A DNA stretch of 64,000 nt from Ficedula albicollis (taxonomy: Eukaryota; Chordata; Aves; Passeriformes; Muscicapidae): NCBI RefSeq assembly GCF_000247815.1, contig NC_021684.1:13764558-13828557 (forward strand), written 5' to 3'. The translations under genes and the position numbers were made by a program. Of the stretch, positions 37,763 to 50,605 are shown piece by piece; position 1 is the stretch's first letter, and each line of letters opens with the position of its first letter. The notes under the pieces are model-generated. The model was given only the letters and a program-made list of their open reading frames with translations. It was not told where the DNA came from and did not search any database.

Positions 37763-40460
37763 AAATAGGGCCAGAATCTTCCAACTTGTGTTTTGAATTT
37801 TCCAGATTGTGTTTCTTTAGAACTTGAATTAATGTGAGCAGTGAGAAAATTCAAAAGCATAATGATGTGTGGGTGTGGTGCCAGGAACTGTTATTTCCCT
37901 TGAGAATATTTGTCATTCTTTGAATAGGATCAGAAATAGATTTGAGTGCTTACTACTATGAGGTTTTCTTCTTGGTATTTATCTTATTCTTTTGTTAGGT
38001 GCTGTTCACCTTAATGTTTCCTCCTCCTCCCAATGCCTCTTACCCCTTGTGCATGTTTAGTCTCCAGCTTGTCCTGTCTTCCTTGTGGCTTATGACATGT
38101 CTTGGCCAGGAACCAGTGAATTCTTGGAAGGGAAGTGGTGTCTCTTGCTGTTCCTCCTGCACCTTGCAGGGCTTGGGAGTGCACTTGTGATTGCTCTGAT
38201 GCAGTGGTAAAGATTTTTGACAGCTCTTCTCGTGTGTTTCTCATCTTCTCAAAACGATTCTAACTTAAAACCAAACAAAAAACCCCTCAGGAGCAGCTCC
38301 ATACACTAAGAATAGGATACAGCCCCAGCCCCCCATATTTGAGGGCCACTAACTGAGCTGGTCCAGTTGAGAAACCTCCTGAAGAATGATGCCATAGTTA
38401 AGTCTGGCTTCAGCATCCCAGGAGCTGTGCAGGGGACAGTCTCAGCTGGGAGTCTCTGTCTTCTTCAAAACCCCTGAAACCTTCTCATCACCTGGGCTTC
38501 CTTAGATGCTGTTACCAGAAGGGGAATTTGACTCCCAATTTATTTTGATTGGAAGGAAAAAGGAAAGCGGCTGCTCTCAAATTAATTTTACCTGCTCTAG
38601 AAATTTAAGCTTAACCTATGTGTACATGGTTTAATCAGTATTCTGGGCAGAATTCTGCTGCATAAGCACAGATATGACGTGGTGCCTCCTGAAACCTTGT
38701 AGGGTATTTGAGACAACCCCTGAGGGTGAGCGAACCTGACACAGAAACTGTGGGTTACCCAGGTCGTCCTACTGCAGCCCCTAAAGCCCTGCTGGGTTAC
38801 CTTGGAGCATCAGAAACTACATAGTTCCATGTGGTTTTTGCCCTCACTGGACATGGAATTTCTGGATTGTGTGCTGATGGAGACAGGAAATACCTTCATC
38901 TGTACATTAGAATGAACCTGGCGCAGCTTGGGTACCACATGTGCAAAATTGAATCCCATCATCCATAGCTCATTTTTATTAACTTTGGTTCTGATAGTAG
39001 CATATCATAAATGAGAGCAGCATCTCATATCAAGCCAGCTTTCTTTTCTGCTGCTCAGTTGATGGGATCTGGGTGGCAGCAGGCCACCAACTCAAAGCAT
39101 AATTTTTTGCTAATTCAGGAAGTACTATCAATATGCACATGTTTTTACTGGCCTTTTCTGTTTACGTGGCCACTTGTTTCTTGCCTGTGGTAGGCTGCTC
39201 TAAGAATTTTCTTCAGTATCTGTATTTTCAGTGTCTCTTTCAAGTTTTTTTGTTTGCTTGGTTTTTTGCTTTTTTTTATTATGAGGAAGGAATATTCTGT
39301 GTACTTTATTTCTGGAAGGGTTATTAAAATGTGAGCTTAATTTTTTGCTGGTAGGGAGTTTATTGCTCTCTGCCATGGTAGAGTTCCTTGTTCTTGTATA
39401 TATCTCATTGGTTTTATTTCAGTGTCCCAAAGGAATTTAGAATATGCAGCAGCTAATCATGTCCTATTTTTCTATGCAATTATAATTTTGCAGCTTGTCA
39501 GTTTTCTTTTTTGTGCATGTAGATTCCCAATACACTTCCTTGTTGGTATTTTGAGAGAGGGAATGTGTGTGTGTGTGTGTGTTTCCATTTGGCTGTAGGA
39601 ATCCACTAGACCTGTAAGAGGCTGGTTTGCATATCTGGAATTGGAATGATTCCTTGCATTAGCACAATTTGTTATCTGTAGAGAACCTGGAGTGGTGGTG
39701 ACAACTGCCATCCTGTGTGGACAGGATAATGTGCCTTTGTTCAGCATAGTTCTCTCTCTGTGCCCAGTAATTAGCAGATGGAAGAACACTTCTACACCAT
39801 GTTTATTTAAATGTAAAGGCTTGCAGGGATCGATAGACAGGCTTCAGCGGAGAGGTCAGATCTGCAGTACCCAGCAGATGTAGTAGCAGGAGGATCCCAG
39901 TAAATAAGCACAAATCCCTGAGAAAACGATGCTGTGTTTGAGGGGATGTGTGTTATCTCCTTTTATCAGCCTCTGAGCTGCTGTTGTTGTGCTCTCTTCA
40001 TGGGATTAGTAATAGTGGGATTAGTAATAGCATACTATAACTAGGCAAAGGGAGGGGAGATGCCACATTCTGAAGCTGCAGAGTGCCTCCAGGAGGTGTT
40101 CTGATTGGGAAGAGCTCAGCTGTTTTGGCTGTGTTTGGTGTGGGGATTTTATTGAGGACAGAAAGGACAGCTGTTGCCATTGACAGTTGTAATAAAACTC
40201 ATAATAGGCTCATTTTAAACGGCCAAGTGTTTGGTCCTTCACCCTTCTCCTCTGTGAGATGCTGTATTTTCAATTTCTGCTTTCCCCAATGATTTGGGGA
40301 GGGAAGAGGTTGTTTCTTAAGGCTTTGTTCTTGTCCCTTTTGCTCTTCACCTTGACCTTCAGGCAATTTTTCAATTTCCAGCTAAATCAATGGTAGCTGA
40401 GGCTATCGTCCCTGTGCAGATGATTTGTAAAAGTGTCTCTGTTCACTGCTAAATTTCTGC
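37763..40460. other. unannotated non-coding DNA
   Basis: Unique sequence with a TG microsatellite (39564-39582) and a 15-bp tandem word near 40005-40030 (GGGATTAGTAATAG twice). No exon, RNA gene or further transposon that I can support. Confidence 0.5.
39564..39582. repeat. (TG)n microsatellite
   Basis: About nine TG dinucleotides in a row, followed by TTCCATTTGG. Confidence 0.9.
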
Positions 40461-42833
40461 TTTTTGATCTTGCATATTGGCTTGTTTCTGTAAAATGCCT
40501 TAGAGATGTCTTCTCAGAGCAAGCAGAGTGTTACAGAAACGTTGGTGTCTCATTTGGCTCAGGACCACACCAGACAGGTTATTCTGATTTTTCTCCATTT
40601 CTCCAGGGTGTTTTCGTGTTCAGGCATTTTTCTGCTAACCTGTTCTGATGAATATATATTAACTAAATCTGTCTTCTCAGTCCTAGTCATTACTCCTGTT
40701 GGTCCAGCCAAAACACTTGCTCTATCCAACTTGTTCATGAATTCCTTTCTAGAAATCCCCTGTAAACTTCACATCCAGTTACTGTATGTGATAGATGCTT
40801 TTTGTCAGTCTTGAAAGCTATACACAGCTGTGACCCTCTCCGTTTAGCATCTCTTGCTGGGTTTGCTGAGGTCCCTTGTCACTTGTGCTGTGCTCCTTGC
40901 TTGTCAGATGTCTCATGATGCATCTTTGTGCTGCCTTCTCTGTGACTGCCTCTATGTTAATTTCTGACCTCCCTGCTTCCTCTGCAGGGGTCTCTGTGTT
41001 GTGTGCTCAGTCCCTCCTGAGGACCTGTGTGTGCCATGCTGCTCAGTGAACTGAGCTGACAGACACACAAATTGCTGGCTGTTCCCTGAATCAAGGTTCA
41101 GCAAAGTGTTTGGAAAATGCTTGGCATCTATATTTGCTGGCAGCACCCACAAAGCAATAATACTTGAAGTGGAAATCAGTCTGACTCCTTGGTACAACCT
41201 CTCCACTTGTAACTCCTGGCATGGATGGCTGAATCATCTTCGTCTAAATAGACAGTACTGTGAACAGATGGTAAATAATTTACAAAAAGTGAAGCTATGA
41301 GCAGGCCTAAGATTGAACTTTGTGTCATATCTTTCTTACTGTCATGGATGTAGGCTTGCAGCTCTGGATCACAGCAGACTATACTCCATTTATAAGATGA
41401 ATTTTAAATCATTCAAGAGTAAATGAGACAAAGCTGAATTTCTTGATTTAGACTAATAACAGGCAATGATCCCCCAGAACAAAGGACTGTGAAGGGACTG
41501 AAAAGCATTGCCAGAAATTCATCTTCTGCCTCTACCCACAAGCCCTGGTCTAAAGTAATGCCAAAGCCACTTGTCATTTTCACTTCAGCTGTTCCACTGA
41601 CATGTTCAGACCCAGACTAGATGCTGCGTCACAAAGTTTCTTCATGTTTGTAAAAAACAGCATTGACTGTTATTCCTGATGCAGTATCTTCCTAATTCAA
41701 TTCAGAATTTTCGTAGCAAGGGGTTGTGTTGGTGACTGTGTGTTACCTCTCTAAATGAGGTGAATTTGATAATAGCCCCCACTGTCCAGGATCACAGCAT
41801 CTGCCTCAAGAGATGAGTGCAGGGGCCTGCAGTCTCTGTAAATTACAAACCTCTTCCTGCTTGTAATAAGGGGCTGAAAGTACTAAATGATGTTATTCCT
41901 GAGTTTATTACAGGTAAACTTGTAGTCATGTGTTTTTGGTGATATGTTATTCCTGAGTTTATTACAGGTAAACTTATAGTCAGGTGTGCAACCCCTCATC
42001 CCCCCTAGTTTACACAACACTGATTCTCTCTAAACTGTTTTAGGGGAAACACAGGGTATCAGGACTCATTTGATATCATACGTCAGTATGTAGAGCACAA
42101 ATTATCTTTCAGCCCTTATGTCATGGTATTGAAAGCAGAACCAAGATAAAAATGAAGGGCTGTCCTGGCAGTCAGCAGTGCATGTCTGTGGATACCCCAT
42201 GCAAAGTTGCATTGTCTCAGTGCCACATTCCCAATGTGCAGAACTGGTGCCAGCTCTTGCAGGGAGAAGGTGTTCTGAGCCAGCATAACAGATCTGGGAG
42301 AAAAATAAAGGAAAGCAAAGTGGTGCTCCAGTCTTTTTGATCAGTGCAGTCTGTCCAGATGTTTTGTGTCTCCCAGAGCAGTTCAGGTATTGGCTGGGAA
42401 TAGCTGCCCACTTGCTCCCTGCAGCAGCTGCTGTCAGGGTGTGTTGGCTGAGGATGCCTGATCTCCTCTATATAAAAATGGGTGTATCATTGCTCAAGTC
42501 AGCAAGCTTAATATTGACTTTTATGGCTTGAAGTAGTCACTGTTGCCTTGAATAATTCCCTGTTCCAGAGGAGACCATGACTGACCTTTGGAAGATTCTG
42601 TCACTGCTTTTCTCCTGATGTGGATCCTTCTTCCAGCAAAGATCTGATTTTTGGCAATGCCTATGGATTTGTTGTCAAGGCTTAGTGGAACCATTGCTTA
42701 ATCAGTGGCTTGTAGCACAGCCTGCCAAGTCTAGCTATGCCCTGTATCAATACCTGCAGCTGCCCTGAGTGATTTGCTGATTTTGAGCCATATGTAAAAT
42801 AGGGGGTGTGTAGCCCCTTGAACAAGTGCTTTC
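40461..42833. repeat. 2.37-kb tandem duplication, copy A
   Basis: The 2373-bp segment from TTTTTGATCTTGCATATTGG is repeated head-to-tail from 42834. I found three single-base differences between the copies (41693 T/A, 41751 C/G, 42736 T/C in A/B) and one 54-bp length difference. Short open frames recur in both copies at fixed offset and are not genes. The segment contains no transposon that I can recognise. Confidence 0.95.
41889..41993. repeat. 54-bp tandem duplication present only in copy A
   Basis: TGTTATTCCTGAGTTTATTAC occurs twice with a 54-bp period in copy A and once in copy B (from about 44264). Downstream offsets between copies change from 2373 to 2319 at this point. The two units differ slightly (ACTTGTAGTCATG versus ACTTATAGTCAGG), and copy B carries the second form. 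Confidence 0.92.
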
Positions 42834-45154
42834 TTTTTGATCTTGCATATTGGCTTGTTTCTGTAAAATGCCTTAGAGATGTCTTCTCAGAGCAAGCAGA
42901 GTGTTACAGAAACGTTGGTGTCTCATTTGGCTCAGGACCACACCAGACAGGTTATTCTGATTTTTCTCCATTTCTCCAGGGTGTTTTCGTGTTCAGGCAT
43001 TTTTCTGCTAACCTGTTCTGATGAATATATATTAACTAAATCTGTCTTCTCAGTCCTAGTCATTACTCCTGTTGGTCCAGCCAAAACACTTGCTCTATCC
43101 AACTTGTTCATGAATTCCTTTCTAGAAATCCCCTGTAAACTTCACATCCAGTTACTGTATGTGATAGATGCTTTTTGTCAGTCTTGAAAGCTATACACAG
43201 CTGTGACCCTCTCCGTTTAGCATCTCTTGCTGGGTTTGCTGAGGTCCCTTGTCACTTGTGCTGTGCTCCTTGCTTGTCAGATGTCTCATGATGCATCTTT
43301 GTGCTGCCTTCTCTGTGACTGCCTCTATGTTAATTTCTGACCTCCCTGCTTCCTCTGCAGGGGTCTCTGTGTTGTGTGCTCAGTCCCTCCTGAGGACCTG
43401 TGTGTGCCATGCTGCTCAGTGAACTGAGCTGACAGACACACAAATTGCTGGCTGTTCCCTGAATCAAGGTTCAGCAAAGTGTTTGGAAAATGCTTGGCAT
43501 CTATATTTGCTGGCAGCACCCACAAAGCAATAATACTTGAAGTGGAAATCAGTCTGACTCCTTGGTACAACCTCTCCACTTGTAACTCCTGGCATGGATG
43601 GCTGAATCATCTTCGTCTAAATAGACAGTACTGTGAACAGATGGTAAATAATTTACAAAAAGTGAAGCTATGAGCAGGCCTAAGATTGAACTTTGTGTCA
43701 TATCTTTCTTACTGTCATGGATGTAGGCTTGCAGCTCTGGATCACAGCAGACTATACTCCATTTATAAGATGAATTTTAAATCATTCAAGAGTAAATGAG
43801 ACAAAGCTGAATTTCTTGATTTAGACTAATAACAGGCAATGATCCCCCAGAACAAAGGACTGTGAAGGGACTGAAAAGCATTGCCAGAAATTCATCTTCT
43901 GCCTCTACCCACAAGCCCTGGTCTAAAGTAATGCCAAAGCCACTTGTCATTTTCACTTCAGCTGTTCCACTGACATGTTCAGACCCAGACTAGATGCTGC
44001 GTCACAAAGTTTCTTCATGTTTGTAAAAAACAGCATTGACTGTTATTCCTGATGCAGTATCTTCCAAATTCAATTCAGAATTTTCGTAGCAAGGGGTTGT
44101 GTTGGTGACTGTGTGTTACCTCTGTAAATGAGGTGAATTTGATAATAGCCCCCACTGTCCAGGATCACAGCATCTGCCTCAAGAGATGAGTGCAGGGGCC
44201 TGCAGTCTCTGTAAATTACAAACCTCTTCCTGCTTGTAATAAGGGGCTGAAAGTACTAAATGATGTTATTCCTGAGTTTATTACAGGTAAACTTATAGTC
44301 AGGTGTGCAACCCCTCATCCCCCCTAGTTTACACAACACTGATTCTCTCTAAACTGTTTTAGGGGAAACACAGGGTATCAGGACTCATTTGATATCATAC
44401 GTCAGTATGTAGAGCACAAATTATCTTTCAGCCCTTATGTCATGGTATTGAAAGCAGAACCAAGATAAAAATGAAGGGCTGTCCTGGCAGTCAGCAGTGC
44501 ATGTCTGTGGATACCCCATGCAAAGTTGCATTGTCTCAGTGCCACATTCCCAATGTGCAGAACTGGTGCCAGCTCTTGCAGGGAGAAGGTGTTCTGAGCC
44601 AGCATAACAGATCTGGGAGAAAAATAAAGGAAAGCAAAGTGGTGCTCCAGTCTTTTTGATCAGTGCAGTCTGTCCAGATGTTTTGTGTCTCCCAGAGCAG
44701 TTCAGGTATTGGCTGGGAATAGCTGCCCACTTGCTCCCTGCAGCAGCTGCTGTCAGGGTGTGTTGGCTGAGGATGCCTGATCTCCTCTATATAAAAATGG
44801 GTGTATCATTGCTCAAGTCAGCAAGCTTAATATTGACTTTTATGGCTTGAAGTAGTCACTGTTGCCTTGAATAATTCCCTGTTCCAGAGGAGACCATGAC
44901 TGACCTTTGGAAGATTCTGTCACTGCTTTTCTCCTGATGTGGATCCTTCTTCCAGCAAAGATCTGATTTTTGGCAATGCCTATGGATTTGTTGTCAAGGC
45001 TTAGTGGAACCATTGCTTAATCAGTGGCTTGTAGCACAGCCTGCCAAGTCTAGCCATGCCCTGTATCAATACCTGCAGCTGCCCTGAGTGATTTGCTGAT
45101 TTTGAGCCATATGTAAAATAGGGGGTGTGTAGCCCCTTGAACAAGTGCTTTCTT
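42834..45154. repeat. 2.37-kb tandem duplication, copy B
   Basis: Head-to-tail second copy of 40461-42833, lacking one 54-bp unit. At the junction and at the right end, short GCTTT / TTTCTT sequence is shared between the breakpoints. The near identity means either a very recent duplication or two alleles of one locus placed side by side by the assembler. Confidence 0.95.
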
Positions 45155-47652
45155 ATTTACACAGCCACAGCACACAGAGAAAAAAATAGCTGGTAGTGTT
45201 TGCTAGGAGCAAACGTAGTCCAAATGGTATCTGACATACTGTAGTCAGTGTTTAGCTCTGAGATGTCATCACAGAAGGGAGATTTATGGTGATTGATATA
45301 TGAAAAGTCTGAGTTGTGGAATATCTACTTTTTTTTTTGGCTGTTTCATAAATATTCTTTGAACTTGAACTTATTAAAAGAAATATAACCAAAAAAAAAA
45401 CAAAAACAAAAACCTCCAAAACAGTTCCACACTAGAAACAACAGCTCACTAGTTCTGAAGACAGACATAGATTTTAGTAGACTGATGAGTAGAAATGTTT
45501 AGAAGTGATAATTTTGTTCAAGTAGTAATAATGTAGAAGTTTTATCACAGGAATGGGTAATTTTATTATTTTTTTTCTCTTTGGTACAACTTGGATGCTT
45601 GTTCCTGCACAAATAGAAAAAGAATGTAGTTCTGCCATGTAAGTAGTTACATGACTCATTACAAGGGTCCTTAATTTTCCTTATTAATTTTTTAGGAGTA
45701 ATTTGTGAAATCTACTAAGCATGGTAGCCCTGATGAAAACAGTGTGATCTGAAAATCACGAAAATTCTCAGAATTATTTTTGAGATGAGTGCTATCCTGT
45801 GCTAAAAATACGTCGCGCTACTGCAATCATTTTGTAGCTGGATTCACTCCATCACACAAGCTCTTTATCTGAAATTGCTATAAGCCATAACATAAAGCTT
45901 TTTACTTGCTCTCATCTAATTGAGGGAATATTTATTTGGTGCATATTAAATTCAAACTGGCCTACTTCTGAAGGAATATTTATTACTTGAAATCTCGGTG
46001 CTTTGAAGAGAGAAGTTTTAGAACAACTCTTATTCAGATGGCAAAGTTAATTAGAAGCTTGTATTTTAGTTCCTGTAATATTTGAAAGAGAGTAGAGTAT
46101 TGTTTGACAGATAGGTGTAGTAAGTCATGATTTGTTGACAAAATTAAACTTTAAATGAAAATTTAACTTTTATTGTGCATATTTTGAAACAGTTTTCGCG
46201 ATTGGTATGGAACTCCACAGACAAATCTGGTGTGTTATAGCTCAGAGCTTATAACGCAGCAACGTCAATTCTGGCTCTTGCAGCTTTTCATGCATTATGG
46301 ATACATTGGGAAATGGGGACACATTCCCTGCTGTTGGCTTGGGGAAGCAGTGTGGCTAGAAATCCCAGTGTCTTTTTATAAACTCTTGGGTTTTGTGCGT
46401 ATGGAACAATGTCAAGAACCAAAGCTGTGTCTCAAATATTTATTAAACACAAGCCAACCCATTTGCTCTTTCTTTGGCCGTGAAGTTATGCTTGTGATCC
46501 TCAGCAGATCCTGTGGTACACAACCTGGCTTCTTCCATGGGGGATTTCCTGCTCTCTGCCACCACAGCCACTTGTCTCCTCCTCTGCAGCAGTACTGAGT
46601 GTATTTTGGGACAAAGACATCTTCCAGTCAACTCTGCTCTCCTGCTGATGATCAGGATCAGACTTCCATGCTAGAATCAGCAGTAATGAACAGCAGTTAC
46701 TGAGCAGAGTCAGTCGTGGTTATGTGCAGCACATGTTTAAAAACAGGTGAGAGAAGCAGTTTGTTGATACGTTTCACAAGGTGGCAAAGCTTTGATGTTG
46801 CACATCTCTCCCAGACGTGTTTTACTGAGCTGCTGGTGCCCTGGTCAGGGCTGTGCTCTGCTCTCAGAGCTCTTTACTCTCTGACTGCAGCTCCCTTCCA
46901 CCCCCAAGCAGGAGCTTTTAGCCCAAAGTGTGCTAAACCCCAAACAGTGTATTTGGGACACTACTCATTCATGGTGGAATGGGCTTGGAGGGAGGTTTGG
47001 TGCAGCTTATGTGAGGAGGGAGGTTTTTTTTAGATCGCATGTTAATATTTGCTCTAATTTATTCATTTATTTGCTTGTGGTGTTTTTAAAAATGGCTCAA
47101 GTCTGCAATAGGCTCTTTGCTATTATTGAAGCTCTGAAAAAGGATTGTTTTTTCCAGTAATCTGGATAGAGCTCAGGCTTCAGAGTGAAAACTCAAAGGG
47201 CTCCATTTTATCTGGGCATATCATATGTGTGCAGCTCTATGTATTTTTTAATGAAGGTTTGTACTCTTATTTCTGTCATGTGCACATAATGTCTGAGGTG
47301 TTGTGAGGTCCAGGCAAGGTACAGATACCCTCTTGGAATGGATGTTGTGTCTTTGAACCTGCCCAGGTGCTACTGAGAAAATAGCAATTTTCTCAGCTCC
47401 TTTTGTTCAAAATTAAATGAAAGCTCTTTCAGGGTATTTAAAAGTACAAAAATCAAATACAACTCTTGACCTACTTAGGAACTAATGCAGGCTAAGTAAA
47501 AGAAGATGCTGAGGTAGTACCTGCTTAGACCATCCAAAGTCTTGACCTTCTGTCAAGGAGCTCTGGAGTATCTGGTAGAGGCTCACCTTATGCTCTGAAT
47601 ATCCCCTAAATTATTAAGAGGTCATTAATTTGTGTTGGACATATTTGAGACT
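45155..47652. other. unannotated non-coding DNA with conserved-looking AT-rich patch
   Basis: Unique sequence. The 45805-46210 part is AT-rich yet contains the CpG clusters CGTCGCGC (45811-45818) and TTCGCG (46195-46200), unusual in methylated vertebrate DNA. A 122-codon frame at 46230 shows no family features. No mobile element. Confidence 0.5.
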
Positions 47653-47917
47653 GATTTTAAATATAAATTAACAATTCAAAATGCAGTGGGAAATAGGATA
47701 TGAAACCCAAGTGAAGGTTGCAATACATGAAGGGCAGTTTGGAGCAGAAGGTAGGATATGAAACCCAAGTGAAGGTTGCAATATTTGAAGGGCAGTTTGG
47801 AGCAGAAGGAATGCGATTTTAAATATAAATTAACAATTCAAAATGCAGTGGGAAATAGGATATGAAACCCAAGTGAAGGTTGCAATACATGAAGGGCAGT
47901 TTGGAGCAGAAGGAACA
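47653..47917. repeat. nested tandem duplication, 162-bp and 58-bp periods
   Basis: GATTTTAAATATAAATTAAC starts at 47653 and 47815 (period 162). Within the first unit, TAGGATATGAAACCCAAG recurs at 47694 and 47752 (period 58), and it appears again in the second large unit. Three copies of the 58-bp block and two of the left part are therefore present. The middle copy reads AATATTTG where the others read AATACATG. Confidence 0.92.
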
Positions 47918-50443
47918 AAAACACCAGGAAAACTGGACACATGTGGGAGCCTGTAGCGGTTTTTGTGCCAACCTGTTTAAACATTTTGTTCCTGGGGTTT
48001 CTTGAATATTTTTCTTCCTCTGGTTTGGTATTCTTGAATTTCACACTGCAGTGGTTCAGCTTACATGCTACTAAAGCAGAGCCTCGCATCTTACAATGAA
48101 CCATCAAGAAGATTTTTCTAAAATGCTGAAAACCATATGCTTGCAGAAGTAGCCTATCACAAGTAACTGGAAGGTGAAAGCCGTACAATATGTTCTGCAT
48201 CTTTAACTATGTAATCACAGCAGAAATGGGTCTGCTGGTAAAACAGATATCCCAGAGACAAATTCAAGGAGCTGTTGTTTTTTTTCCATTTATTTTCAAG
48301 TCATAGTTGAATTCAGCCTCAGACTATTATGGAAAAGGCAGCAGTAATATGGCTCAGTGATCTCTGCAGGTGGGGAGAATAACTGAAAGTAGCCAGAGAA
48401 ATGCTAGTGAATCAGCCTAAGCTGCTGAATAAGTGAAGGAAGAATCACACTCTGAATGGTGCTAGTATCAGTTTTTTGGGCCAAGTTTTTATTTAGTTTA
48501 TCAGAACAGAGGATGGCTATCTCTTCTCTGAGTAAACATTGTCCATAACTAAATGGGAAGCAAACAAGGGAAGAGTAGACCGACCGTGTAAGTATAGAAG
48601 TAATCTTTGGTTGACAGGCTTAAGTGAAAAACCCACTGATATTCCTGGGAAAGTTACAGACCTCAGATGCTGAATGCATGGAGTTCACTGACCTTGTGCT
48701 TTAACTACTGACTATCTTTAGCCCTATCAGTGGTTACAGCCAACTGCCCTCAGGGTGGTTGTTTTTAAGTAGGAAGTTGTCCTCAGCTCTTGTTACATCC
48801 TACTTGTCAAGGAACCATGTTTTCACTTTGTTGGAACATGTGATGCTTCTGGTATGTCTGGGTCCTTAGAGGTAACTGTGAAGCCAAAAGTTTCATAAAT
48901 AAAAATAATAAAAGCTTATCTCGGTTCCAAATAAACATCAGTCACTGCTAGAGACAGTATGGGACTTAGAAATGTGGTTTTATCCTGGAGCAGCGTGAAG
49001 CAGAATGTGATTGGGGATTGAAGTCATGCGAGTGGAAACTCGAGTATTCTGCCAACAGTAGCTTGGATTTTTTAACATAATGTCACTTGCACAGAAGTTG
49101 CTTCTCCAAGTTACAGAAGGTATTTGAGGTGAAGGGAATGAGGGAATGTTAGACTGGATGTCACACCAGTGCTACAGCACACTGATTTTTAACTTAAAAA
49201 AACCCCAAAACTCACTGGAAGATCTGCTCAGGGCATGGTTCAGACATTCCTTGGAGGAAACTGAGATCAGAAGGACCCTCAGTACAGTGGCTTGGTTCTC
49301 GTGGAGCAGCAGTTTTCCAGAATTGCCTGAGTCAGGCACTGGCGTGTGTTTGCAGGTGAAGGTGAGCTCAGGCTCTGCCTCCAGCCTCTGACAGGTCCCT
49401 GTGGCCATGAGTTAACACACTGGATTATTGGCTAGAGTGAGGAAATGCAGTGTGGCTGCACAGGCTCTGGTCCAGGCAAGCTTGGTCTGCCTGCAGAAGA
49501 CTGTGAGCAGCCCGTGGGGAAGAGCAGCCTTCCCTGCTGCTTCTTCATCTCCTCCTCTGACAACTGCTGCCTGAGCCGAGCTCTGCCTGACAAAACTCAG
49601 CAACAACACAGCAGGTCCTGCCAGGACAGCACACGTGCTTGTACCAAGAGAAAAAAGCTCCAAAAGCTGCATCCTGGCCCCTCTTAACATTCAGAGTCAG
49701 TCTGCGCTAGGGACAGGCAGGATGTGAGATCTTGACCCTCCTAGGAGTAAGTGGAACTCCAGCAATCTTGCTGTCTTCAGAGGGATTATTTGTGATGTAA
49801 GGTAGTGTGTAACACAAGTAAGGGATATCACAATCTGTCGCCTTAAATTAGCAATCTGTTACAAAGATGAAATTAAAATGAAGGTCAAATTTCCTTTCTC
49901 CCATGCATGTATTTGGCTGGTACACAAGTCACCAAGAGTTCCGTGTGCGACTCAAGATACAATTTGGCCCTAAATTAATTTCATTAGTAAAGCTGAAACT
50001 CAAACATGGTGTGAATGAGACATCTGTTAGTCTGCTGATTCATGTCTAAAGAGAAATGTCATAAAGGATTTTTAGAATGCGATGCTTCATATGAGGCAGC
50101 TGCACTCACGCTGCAGATCAATCTGTTTCAAATGGAGTCTTAAACAATAAACCCTTCTGCAAACCTTTTTGCTGTGAATGTATGTCTTCGAAAATGCAGA
50201 GAAATTCATTGTGTAACAGTGAAAATGAGGAATGCAATGAAAAAAACAAGCAAGTTTTCTCTTATGTTGAACTATCAAGTAAATTGTCCCTGTAACTTAA
50301 CTCCCCTTAAATCTTCTCAGTGATTTCCACTTTTACCTCCTTGCAGAGGAGGACTTTGGTTAGGTGTGGTAGCACAGTTGTAAAAAGTCATGTACTCGGG
50401 AAAGATTAGCTTAAAATTGCAGTCTCCTCTTGTTTTAGCTGAC
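47918..50443. other. unannotated non-coding DNA
   Basis: Unique sequence. The 49200-49690 part is GC-richer, with overlapping open frames on both strands but no coding signature. No exon or RNA gene that I can support. Confidence 0.5.
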
Positions 50444-50605
50444 TAATCACAGAATGATTAGACTTCTGGAGATGATCTAGCCCAAATCCTCTGTTACAGC
50501 AGGTCCACCTAGAGCAGGTTGCAGAGGATTTCATCCAGATTTTCATATCCAGAGAAGAAGAGTACACAGTGTCTCATGGGCAGCCTGTTCCAGTGCTGTG
50601 ATCTG
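50444..50605 (-). mobile_element. CR1 LINE 3' region, degenerate
   Basis: On the plus strand the sequence reads as the reverse complement of the CR1 3' part. ATCACAGAATGATTAGAC is followed by GGAGATGATCTAGCCCAA, CAGGTCCACCTAGAGCAGG, TTGCAGAGGATTTCATCCAG, AGAGAAGAAGAGTACACAG and GGGCAGCCTGTTCCAGTGCT. These blocks occur in the same order in avian CR1 3' ends. The element is heavily diverged and truncated to the left of the ORF2 end. Confidence 0.8.

Noticed and set aside
40433..44850. Pairs of identical short open frames repeated at constant distance
   Set aside because: They repeat because the DNA is duplicated, not because of a gene family; none shows a coding signature.
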